Notes under the pieces: model-generated | What the model saw: the letters and a program-made list of their open reading frames with translations, nothing else | Databases searched by the model: none | What the model was told of the DNA's origin: nothing | Position numbers and translations under genes: made by a program | Shown here: positions 10,425-20,367 of the stretch, one piece after another | How positions within the stretch are numbered: the first letter of the stretch is position 1 | Layout of the letters: each line of letters starts with the position of its first letter | From: Actinomucor elegans | Lineage: Eukaryota; Mucoromycota; Mucoromycetes; Mucorales; Mucoraceae | Assembly: GCA_026027325.1 (NCBI GenBank) | Contig: JAMSLZ010000010.1 | Coordinates: forward strand, 62,001 to 126,000 | Length of the DNA stretch: 64,000 nucleotides | Direction: 5' to 3'

Positions 10425-13400
10425 ATGAACAATAGTCCATATAGCACACAACCTGCTGTGCCTGCAAATCAAGGTATATCTCCTTTAGGAGCTCCTTCTC
10501 CAGTTTCACCACAGACTGAAACAAGAAAACAAAAGCGTCACTATCCTCGAGTCCCTCAACCTCAACAAGGTTTCCCGCCACAACAGTTACAGCAGCAACC
10601 TTATCAAAGACAAGCTTCGCCTTTTCAGCCACCACAACAGCAGCAAAGCTCGCCTTTTCAGCAGCCTGCTCAAGTGCCTGTTTTCCCGAGACAAGCATCA
10701 CCTTTTCAACCACCTCAACCTTCTTCACCTTACCAGCAGCAACGACCTTATCAGCAACAGCAGCCTTACCAGCAACAACAGCCTTACCATCAGCAGACTA
10801 GATATGCTTCTCCTGTACCTCAAAATGGTTATGTAGGTAATGGCGTTGATTATAATCAAACTTTGAACGGGATAAATCAAATGAATTTGAACCAACCTGC
10901 AAGACAAGATATCTCACTAGTTGGCCAACCAGCCCTTATTCAAGATTTGCATCAAGAAATCAAAACACCTTCTATTCCCTCCAATGTAAGTACACAACTT
11001 TGCTATCGCTTCTACTTGTACTAATCCATGGGCAGGCTACGGCAACAGGATCTAGTTTTGCTCAAGTCGATGCTTGCTTTAATCATGCTACAGTCAGCGC
11101 TTTCCCTTATTCCAACGCGTTATTGAAGAAATCCAAATTACCATTGGCGCTCATCTTACAACCCTACCTCAGTAGCAAGGTCGAGAAGGTATTGAAAGTA
11201 TTCAAATATAACCTTGTTGTGTATTAAACCTGTGAATATCGTAGACAGAAGTACCTGTTGTAACAGATACAGTAGTAACACGTTGTTCTCGTTGCAAGAC
11301 CTATATCAATCCATTCGTACAGTTTACAGCAGGCGCTCTTCATTGGAAGTGTAACATGTGCGGTATCGACAACGATGTGCCGCAAGCTTTTGACTGGGAT
11401 ATCGCTACACAACAGCAAACCGATCGCTACCATCGCCCTGAGCTCAATTATGGCTGTGTGGATTTCATTGCACCTGCAGAATACACAGTACGTCCCCCTC
11501 AACCACCTGTCTATGTGTTTGTAGTAGATGTATCCCATCAAGCTGTTCAAACAGGAATGATTGCTGTAATAGCAGATGCTATCAAATCATCGCTAGACAC
11601 GTTGCCCAATGAGGATGGTAGGACCAAAGTGGCTTTTGTTACAGCAGATAATGCAGTGGGATTTTTCAAGTTGACGGGTGATGAGCCAGAGATCTTGGTA
11701 GTGGGTGATTTGGCAGATATGTATTTGCCACGAGCCTCGTCCGATTTGATTGTTAATTTAGTAGAGTGTAGAGCAGCAGTAGAAAGTGTTTTAGATAGAA
11801 TGAAAACAATGTATGTCAACACACAGACACCAGCCAATTGTCTAGGATCTGCCTTGCAAGCAGCAAGAAAACTACTAGTAAGTGACATAGCGATATAGCA
11901 TTCATATGCTTACAATATGTATAGTCTCCTACAGGTGGTAAAATCGTCTGCTTCCAAGCAAGCGTTCCCAACCTTGGCGAAGGCATGATTAAACCCAAAG
12001 ATATAGCCAATCGATCCACAGTCGACGCACCACTCAATTTAACCTCGAGTAGCTTCTATAAAACCTTTGCAGCAGAATGTACCAAATCTCAAGTTTGTGC
12101 AGACATGTTTATCTTTGGATTACCACAACAACAGACTGCAGAAGTAGCTACCTTAAATATGATACCACGTTATACGGGTGGCCAAACTCATTTCTATCCC
12201 GGTTTTAATGCAGTCAACCAAGCAGATTGTGTGCGATTGAAGCAAGAAGTCATTAGTTTATTATCTGAAGAAATTGGGTTGGAAGCAGTAATGCGTACCC
12301 GTTGCTCGCAAGGCATCGTATGCCATGCTTTCTTTGGTAACTCGACCAATCGTATTCCAGATATTATGGCTTTGCCCAATGTCCCTCGCGACCAAGCTTA
12401 CTGTGTAGAACTGGCTATAGAAGAAGAAATACAATCCAGCTACGTGTATTTCCAAACTGCCTTGCTTTACACGACATGCTTTGGCGAAAGACGTATTCGT
12501 GTCATGAATCTATGTCTGCCTGTTACCAAGAGTATATCGGAATTGTACAATTCAGTGGATCAGATTGCCATAGCGCGCACTTTATGTCATCAGGGTAAAA
12601 GCTTAACAGTCATTATTCGTTAGCAAGCAATAACTAACTAACTAACTCTATCTGTAGCTATTGAAAAGGGTTCGGTTGGTAAATTGCGTGATGGTAGAGA
12701 TTATTTAGCCAAGCAAGTAATCGAGATCAGTGGGGCTTACGGTAAAGAAGTCATGGGTGTTAGTTCTGCCAATGCTCAACTTACTGTCTGTCGTCCTTTG
12801 AGCTTACTGCCTTTGCTGGTATTGGGCATATTAAAAACAGACGCTTTCCAAGATGCACCTACTGTTCATGTGGATATGCGATCACAGATAGCCAATTTGC
12901 TACGTACTTTGCCTACTACAAACTGGCTACAATTAGTGCATGGTAATTTTTATAGTCTACACAATATGCCTCAGTTGGCTGGTACTATAGATACTGTAAC
13001 ACAACAATGTATCATGCCACCTGTGGCTCATCTTTCTAGTGAAAAACTAGAAGCACATGGATGCTATCTGTTGGAAAATGGACAAGCGATCTACCTATGG
13101 ATTGGTAAACAGGCTATACCTCAATTATGTCAAGATCTGTTGGGTGTTTCATCTATTCAAGAAGTAGCATCTGGACAGGTAATATATATGCATGCACGAT
13201 CTTTTTTTACAAGCAGCTTATCGGATTTCTTGATAGATTCCATTATTACCAGAGATCAAATCACCCATATCTGAAAGAGTAAGGGCCATTGTAAATCATT
13301 TACAAAACAATCGACAAGTGCCCTACTATCCTACTCTCTACATTGTCAAAGAAGACGGCGAGCCCATGCTTCGTCATCGATTCCTAAGTCATCTTTTAGA

Positions 13401-13509
13401 GGATCGTCAACCTACAGGACCTAGCACAGCAGGTGCAAATCAACAAACTGTGAGTTCTGGTATGAGTTACTTTCAATGGTTAGGATATATACGATCAAAG
13501 ATTCAATAA
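10425..13509 (+). CDS. SEC24: COPII coat subunit Sec24
   Basis: Cargo-selecting subunit of the Sec23-Sec24 inner COPII coat at ER exit sites. Predicted 934 aa from exons 10425-10985, 11036-11188, 11245-11881, 11935-12594, 12658-13178 and 13237-13509. The N-terminal 140 residues are Pro/Gln-rich. A zinc finger follows (RCSRCKTY ... WKCNMCG, about residues 250-280), then the trunk (PPQPPVYVFVVDVSHQAV), beta-sandwich and helical regions, and a gelsolin-like C-terminus (CYLLENGQAIYLWIGKQ). The third intron must use donor A|GTGACA to give VSGGKIVCFQASVPNLGEG in frame; the more obvious GTAAGT four bases upstream would break the frame. The first methionine of the frame is used. Confidence 0.95.
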
Positions 13510-13543
13510 ATAAACTATATTTATTTAAACAAAAGCAAAAAAA

Positions 13544-14510
13544 TTACTCAGTGGCCATCATTAACTTGATCTTGGCAATAGCAGTACCAGGTTGAAGACC
13601 CTTGGGGCAAGTCTTTGAACAGTTCATGATAGTATGACAACGATAAAGAGACATCTTGTTTTGAAGCTTTTCACGACGTTGAGGACCAAATTGATCACGA
13701 GAATCGATCATCCAACGATAGGCTTGCATCAAGACAGCAGGACCCAAATACTCTTCCGAGTTCCACCAGTAAGAAGGACAAGAGGTAGAACAACAAGCAC
13801 ATAAAATACACTCATAAAGACCATCCAACTTTTTACGATCCTCAATAGTCTGAAGATTCTCTTGGTCTTCAGCAGGACCCTTGGTTTGCTTCAAGAAAGG
13901 TTCAATTGACTTGTATTGTTTGTAGAAATGAGTCAAATCAGGAACCAAATCCTTAACAATGTTCATGTGGGGTAAAGGATAAATCTTAGCAGACTTGCTG
14001 GTATCCTTGTCAATCTTGGAAATACAAGCCAACGTGTTTCCACCTTCAATATTCATGGCACAAGAACCACAGATACCCTCACGACAAGAACGGCGGAAAG
14101 TCAAGGTAGAATCTTGCTCATTCTTGATCTTGATTAAAGCATCGAGGATCATGGGACCGCAAGCGTTTAAATCAACCTTGTAACTCTTGAGCTCAGGTTT
14201 GTCCGTAGGCTTATCAGGGTTCTACAGGTGATACATTCAGTTTATCTTATCATGGTTACTCTATTAAGTAATAGGAATTCATACCCAACGGTAAATCTCG
14301 AAAGTTTTGAATTTAGGTTCCTTGGTTTCAGTACTGGATGCCATCATGTTAACAGCATTAGTATTAAAAGAACGAGCAAGAGGCTAATTACAAACATGTT
14401 AGTATTTTCGTGTCATTTCGCGTCTTTTTTGTTGTTGTTGTTATTACAGCAGCAGAAGCAATCCAACGCTTGTTGAAACTAGTCTTTAATGTTTGAAGGG
14501 CCAAAGACAT
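13544..14510 (-). CDS. SDH2: Succinate dehydrogenase iron-sulfur subunit (complex II)
   Basis: Electron-transfer subunit of mitochondrial complex II, passing electrons from the flavoprotein to ubiquinone. Exons 14510-14448, 14383-14285 and 14221-13544 give 279 aa, the usual family length. The first exons encode a mitochondrial presequence. The three cluster motifs are visible: CREGICGSC plus a later Cys (2Fe-2S), [16 protein letters not shown] (4Fe-4S) and [14 protein letters not shown] (3Fe-4S). It is convergent with SEC24; only 34 bp separate the two stop codons, so the 3' UTRs must overlap. Confidence 0.97.
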
Positions 14511-14706
14511 CTTTTATATATTATTTTAATGTAAGAGTGGGGAGGAATAGGTGTTGGTTTTTTAAATAATATAGAAACAAAGAAGAAAAACAAAAGGAAA
14601 CGTAAGGGAGGGGTATTTGAAAATGCGGGGAAAATAGCGGATTACACAGGCTCAACTCATGTGAAAACCGTAACCAGGGTGCCTTACTGAAAATGAAAAT
14701 TTTTAT

Positions 14707-15748
14707 TCACAGTTGATGTGCAGTATAAACTGGCTCTTTAGGCCCTTCACAAACGACATGGAACTTTTCTCTAGCATCCGCCTTTCTATTGGCAAACACA
14801 ATACGGATAGACTTGTATAGATAAATACGATTCTTTTCGTTTCTGCAGAACTGCAGATGAATGGCGTATCTTAGCACTCGTCTTTCTTCAATAGCATAGG
14901 ACTTTTGACGTAAAAAGGTCTTGGTATTCTTTGGCATATCTGTCAAATCGTATGGAATTAGAAAGAGTTTAACAGCTGTCTTATTTGGATTCTTGACCAC
15001 CACTTGTAATTGACCTTTGGGTGGTATACGGTAACCTGGTGGTGATTTGGGTAATGTAGAAGCGTGTTCTGCAAGGTCTACTGTACCAACATAGGGTGAA
15101 TCCGGTGGAGTTGTTGTATCTTGATTATCTGGCAATTTGTAAAAAGTAGCTGGAAATACAATTGACCAATGAGGTGGACATTTCAGTGAAGGTTTGCATT
15201 CACCAGTACCCAACACACCTATTTGACAATGGAATGTAATTGGCTTGGAAGGCATAGTAGACATACGACCCGAAAACAGTGATTCTTCAAAGCTACCTAC
15301 AAAGCTATGTTGGTGATCAAAAGAAAGCCGACGATGAGGGTGATGCTCTTCCATGTAAGGTGATAATAAGTTGTTTTTGGGTGAAGTAGAGTATGCGACA
15401 TTGGATCGTATAATACCATGACTGTTATGATGATGGGTATATTGCATATGAGGTGTTGGAATAGGTATAGCTGTATTATGTAGATCACTCATGGACGCGT
15501 CTTGCTCTTCACTATCGATAGCAGACAAAGATAATCGAGATAGTCTTCTTACTGCAATCATGGGTGTGCCATTTCTCGGTGGTGAGGTTGCTAAAAGTGC
15601 ATTTCTCGGTGGCGATGTAGCTACAAAGTAGGTAGGTGGTGATATAGCCATAGTTGTTGTTGGGGAACAAGTAGCTAATGGATGTACATGCTGTTCTGGA
15701 AGTTGCTGTTGCTGTTGCTGTTGCTGTTTCTGTTGCTGTTTCTGTTGC

Positions 15749-15779
<31 letters not shown>

Positions 15780-16323
15780 GCATCTTGGACCATGGTATAA
15801 ATGAAGGATTGGATAATGACTGTAAAGATATGATGGGCTTCTTGATTTTCTTTGGATATGCTTCATAAACAATTTCCAAAGATAAGCTTGGCAAATGAAA
15901 TCTTTTCGCTTTTAAATGAGAATCTGCCTTGAATTCAATTGAATCTTGAGTGGATATATGACTATAGCATTGGTGGTTTTGATCATTCAAAGCAATCACA
16001 TAGAAATCACCATTCATATCTGCTGCTGGCATTGTTGGAATGAAATCGGCTACAGTCTGAATAAGTTGCTGTATCTCTTCCTTTGCTGTTTCGCCAGAAT
16101 CAAAAGACATGATCCATCTTTCTAATAAGCAATCCGTCTGCTTTTCCAGAATGTTAATAACGATATTCTTATCATCGCCAAGATGGCAGTGCCGCTCATG
16201 TTGATTCAAGCACCAGCCGGTTTCGCGAAAGAGTCTTGCTTTTAATACAGTCTGAATAATCACTGTATAAGCTTGTTTTGCATTGCATGCAGTAATAGTA
16301 GAGCTGTGAACAGGGATAGGCAT
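14707..16323 (-). CDS. Atos/FAM214-like protein (DUF4210 + Atos C-terminal domain)
   Basis: Intronless 538-aa protein. The C-terminal 170 residues contain the family block PPKGQLQVVVKNPNKTAVKL then LIPYDLTDMPKNTKTFLRQ and RYAIHLQFCRNEKNRIYLYK, characteristic of the Atos/FAM214 'chromosome segregation' domain. A GTGECKPSLKCPPHWSIVFP segment represents the conserved mid-region (DUF4210-like). The centre is low complexity, with an interrupted poly-Gln run and repeats of ATSPPRN. Animal Atos proteins are nuclear regulators of transcription; the fungal role is inferred only. The gene lies tail-to-head upstream of the SDHB gene on the same strand. Confidence 0.85.
15704..15782. repeat. Coding CAA/CAG trinucleotide tract (poly-Gln)
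   Basis: A GTT/GCT-type triplet array on the plus strand encodes an uninterrupted run of about 12 Gln followed by Gln/Lys-interrupted repeats in the Atos-like protein. It leaves all three minus-strand frames open locally. Confidence 0.9.
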
Positions 16324-16424
16324 GATAGTATAGAGAAGAAGAAGAAGAAACGAAAGAATAGATATAAAAAAATTTTCTTATTCTTATGCAAATTTTTTCC
16401 ATCTATTTTGATTGGCCAGTTCTT

Positions 16425-17687
16425 TCACAAAACTTCGTAGTTTATTCGTAGTTGGCTGCCTCGAAGCGCTAATGAGGATGATTTAAACGCATTAGGTAAT
16501 GATTTTTTATCGGGCGGTAAAAATTCCTTGGTGGCTCTTTCTGAATAAAACAGCTTTTGAGTATAGTATAGCTTCCAGCAGTCTTCTTGCAGCTGACACT
16601 GAAGCAGAAACGATTCAAAGTCATTTTTCTCACCTTCTAATAATGGCGATTTCAGTAGTGCGAATGATACCATTTGAGTCCAAAATAGAGTCTGCGTTTC
16701 GGAATAACGAATTGAATCCATTTGCTGCAATCGTTGATGCAATAATAGCTGTTGCTGCTTTCTTTTAATAGGATTATCTTGGTAACTGCTACTGGTCATC
16801 GTAAGATAAATTATACGGATCAAGCACCAATGATCAAAGAACAGAAACTGCTTGATTGAATAGAAACAATGTTTAAATTCTTGATCATTCAAATGGTGTG
16901 GATTTAACTGGTTCTCCCAAGGCGTAATCAGATTCTGCTGTTGAATAGCATACAATGAATCGATACTCGTGCTTTTTCTGTTCAACTTGGCTGATAAATA
17001 ATCGAATATAGTATCTAATCCTTCAGATGTTACAGAATTACAAGGAAATATACGCCAGTCATGGCCTTTCAATAGATCCATCAATGGTTTATCATTGATC
17101 CAACAGTGTGCTATATCCTGTACATCCATTTCATTGCTAATATCTTGCTTGTTGGCTACAGTAATGATGATCGTGTTCTCTAGTTGTTTTTGGAAATGCT
17201 CCAGTAACCAAATCATGTTTTCTCGCGACTTTTTCGCAACGGCTTCTTTATGATATTGACTAGAATCCACCATATATATGATCACCCTTGTGTTATCATG
17301 AATATGGTTCAAGCAATGACTGATTTCTATGATGACAGTTACCAATAAACTTCTAGTATAGTATCATTTATTAATCTACCTGCAAAATCCCATAACTCGA
17401 ACGAGTAGTTACCAAAGGGCACAATTTCGACATTATGATTAGGCGTTGGTATAACATCAAATTCAGTATGAGGTTGGTCGGCATTGTATTTAAAGTACGC
17501 TTTATACAGAAATGAGGTTTTTCCACTTGTACGAGGCCCCAATATACGCACTGGAATGGTTTCTTTCGCTGTACATTGGGTTAATAATTGGAAACGGTGT
17601 GTTATACTCTATATTACCTTCTTTCTCTAAAGTTTGTTGAAGTTCATCGACTTTGATTCGACTCATCAAAGTTGAAATGCGCTTCAT
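16425..17687 (-). CDS. ARF/ARL-like small GTPase with C-terminal extension
   Basis: Exons 17687-17618, 17568-17380 and 17326-16425 give 386 aa. The G domain is seen as P-loop GPRTSGKTS (about residues 33-41), a WDF beta-strand at the G3 position, G4 NKQD and a G5-like NSVTSEGL. About 170 residues of helical, Gln-rich sequence follow, unlike ordinary ARF proteins of about 180 aa. With the 53-nt GT-AG intron at 17379-17327 the G3 motif reads WDFAE, so the DxxG glycine and the catalytic glutamine position are missing; reading through would keep DFAG but hits a stop. It may be a pseudo-GTPase or an SRP-receptor-beta/ARL relative; no family-specific name is assigned. Confidence 0.75.
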
Positions 17688-17690
17688 TTT

Positions 17691-17710
17691 TATATATATA
17701 TATATATATA
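17691..17710. repeat. TA microsatellite just upstream of the GTPase start
   Basis: A run of alternating TA immediately 5' of the minus-strand start codon; it could act as a TATA-rich leader but may simply be a microsatellite. Confidence 0.6.
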
Positions 17711-18899
17711 AAAAAAAGAGGTATATCTCACTAGAAAAAAGGTGGGTATAGGTTTCGATAAAAAAGTAAAGGGAGAATATCACACAAGTTAATTAAGGCA
17801 CTTGATATTGCATGTACAAACGTGTGTTTGAAAGTAACAAAAGAAAGGCTGCACAAAAATGATTGGCTTTACACCCGAGATCAAATAAATGAGCTTTTGA
17901 GGGGCGCGCCTAGGACAATAATAAAGAAAATGCTGTTTTTACTGGATGGCGGTAATTTAAATATTGATGCCCCCCTGAATATTCATTGCTTTTTGAACAA
18001 TATTTATCAATGTTTGTGTATAATGTAATTTTACATTCAATAACATAAATTCTGTTTAATAATTCCTTTCTTCCAAGGCGCCATCCCCAAAAAGCTCTTT
18101 TTTTTAGCGCTTTTAGGAATACAATTGTATTCGAAGTATTCTATATTAAATTAATTTTATTTGTAAGCGCTGAGCAGTTCTGGACCTACAGTCCTTAGAA
18201 TCTATATCATAAAAATTGCGTTATATGCCATCAAACAGGCTAATGAAGATCCATCTGGGTTTTGCAAGGTTAATCTCCTATAATTTCTTCCACTTTGGAC
18301 TTATTTAGAACGCCTCCACATCTCTCAGCAATGCCATATTTGTTGTTAATTAGTACATGTTCAGAATAAACCGCTGTATTTGCTAGATGTCTATTAAATC
18401 GATTTTTAGAGCATTAATTGTCTAGATATACAAAAAAGTAGCTTAGCAAAGAGCATGTAAAATTACGCTGCATATTGATTAATATAAAAAGCAAAAAGTA
18501 TTTCTTTAAATACATTAGAGTGATATTTGATGAAAATTTATATTCATTCAAAACTTGCTTACTTCCTAAGGTAACAAGTCCGCTAAAACTACATTTTTAT
18601 ACTCTCCAATATACTGAATCAAATTAATAAAAATCATGATTCGAAAGTATTATGCTTAAGTTGCATAAAAGAGGCAGGCCTCCAAAAGTTAAGCTTAAAG
18701 GTACAACATTTATTTTGAAATTGGTCATTTTTTGTTTCATTTTTAACATTGCTACATTTCCCCTGCCAATGTCAGTCTAATACTGCATTTGTTAGCTACA
18801 TATTCAAAGTAAACCACTGTATCAAATAGAGCTGTTATTTGATTAAAGTTCAAAAGTTATACGCCATTGAGCGATTGACTGTATAGAGCATGATCTTGT

Positions 18900-19013
18900 G
18901 CTCAAGATGTTTGATCTCTCAACTGATTCCGGTCAAATGTCACATCTGATTGTTATTTCATGTGTGGAATGAGTGACTATACCTATTGAAACCTTTAATA
19001 AATAGTATATTCT
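18900..19013. repeat. Degenerate dispersed repeat copy
   Basis: Carries the shared pattern GTCACATCTGATTGTTATTT ... GGAATGAGTGACTATA ... CTTTAATAAA seen in other intergenic regions of this window. Boundaries are approximate. Confidence 0.4.
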
Positions 19014-19688
19014 ATTAATTGACGCTTGTCATACCCGGAAACATACTTTTTTTTAGTGCATCCGTTTTCGAGAAATGACCAAACAATAATCAGAGGAACA
19101 AGCAAACAAAATCTTCTGACAAGATAGTGCGGCGGCAGGCGTTCAAGGGACTCTAAATGATATATATAATGCTGCTATAGTTGGCTGTAATTTAATGCTC
19201 AAGGTGCCACTAACCCGATATCAGCGTAACGTTTAAGCCACAGTAGTAGTAATAATAGTAGTAGCAGTAGCAGCAAGAAGTACTGTCTTTACTGCGCTGA
19301 ATAATAAAACTACATACGAACTCAATGTACAGTTACAAAGGCTCAATAAGCACTAGCATCAAACAGAAAGGATCGAGTGTCTTATGTTATACGTTGCACT
19401 GCATTAGTGTATCTTTGAATATATAATAACAAGTTTGTTTTCGAAATATACGCCACTTTGAGAAACATATACTAAAGTGGCTCGACTGGCGCTTTAAAAA
19501 AGAATAGTCCAAGGTACCAATACAAATGTCAAGTCGAATCATTCCCTTACGTAGTGCGAGTGAAAATGATAAGGGTTTGTCAGCCACTATTTATGTTTGT
19601 TATTGAGGTGATTCTTGGGTATCGTGCTACTAGGCCAAGAAATGCCTTTTTGCATGATGAGAAATGTAATTAACCTTGTTACAGATAC

Positions 19689-19698
19689 TGCCACGTCG
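19689..19698 (-). promoter_or_regulatory. Candidate UPRE-like site upstream of HAC1
   Basis: On the minus strand the site reads CGACGTGGCA, which matches 7 of 8 bases of the UPRE core TGACGTGG bound by HAC1/XBP1 proteins. It is about 680 bp upstream of the start codon. A single short match in AT-rich DNA is weak evidence; it would fit positive autoregulation. Confidence 0.25.
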
Positions 19699-20175
19699 TT
19701 TTCTTTTTGTGTGCCTGTGCAACTATGCGAACGTGGATATATATATGATTACTAGGATATATAGGCTGTTGTTTGATTATCATATATGAATTGTACATTG
19801 TAATACCAATTGCTTGTGAAAAGAGAGTGCAATTATCGACCGAAGAGGGGGCCATCATCTGTGGCACTCAGTAAAATGTACTGGATTCTTCTAGATCTAT
19901 TCCATTACATCATGAAAGTAATATAGAATCGGAGATGGACTCAATAGATATCTTGAATTTAGCTATAATTCCAAGTGCAAGCTACCATCTAGATTTTGCT
20001 TTTATTAATAAGATGGCTATAAAAAGGAAAATGTTTATATTAATAGAAGTCAATACGTGTTCAATTTTTTTTGTCCTTGGGCTGCCAACCCTGCTAACAA
20101 CAACAGTGGCATTTAAAGAACCGCAGTTTGAACAAGTGTTGTACTCTGATTGGTCGAGCGTCATATACAGTCCCT

Positions 20176-20182
20176 TATAAAA
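20176..20182 (+). promoter_or_regulatory. TATA box candidate for HAC1
   Basis: TATAAAA lies about 190 bp upstream of the ATG and is followed by a pyrimidine-rich stretch (20207-20275) typical of fungal transcription start regions. Transcripts starting there would include the leader pairing arm at 20283-20303. Confidence 0.45.
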
Positions 20183-20282
20183 TGAAAAGGTTTTACTACG
20201 CACATTTTTCTTCTCTTTTCTTTTCTCTTTAGTCGACTTTCTTAGTTTCTTTTTACATATCTTCTTTTTTTTAACGTACTAT

Positions 20283-20303
20283 ATTCCATTGGGTGGTATT
20301 TGG
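20283..20303 (+). promoter_or_regulatory. HAC1: HAC1 5'-leader arm complementary to the unconventional intron
   Basis: These 21 nt are the exact reverse complement of 21119-21139, with no mismatch or wobble needed. The arm ends 64 nt before the start codon. In budding yeast HAC1, a similar leader-intron duplex blocks translation of unspliced mRNA; the same role is inferred here. Confidence 0.85.
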
Positions 20304-20367
20304 TATCTTAAAAAAAAACAAAATCTTACTATATACAAGTCAATATAAATCAATTTGTTATAAAAAA

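Larger units (their letters stand above)
17688..20175. other. Intergenic region between the GTPase gene and HAC1
   Basis: About 2.5 kb without a supported gene. It includes several copies of the dispersed degenerate repeat (about 18330-18420, 18780-18870, 18900-19013) and a GTA/GCA triplet run near 19245-19275. A possible unfolded-protein-response element lies at 19689-19698. Confidence 0.55.

Noticed and set aside
11547..11888. 113-codon antisense frame in SEC24
   Set aside because: Lies opposite conserved Sec24 trunk coding sequence.
15297..15872. Poly-Asn, poly-Thr and similar frames in the Atos-like gene
   Set aside because: Alternative frames of the CAA/CAG tract; the Gln frame carries the conserved domain.
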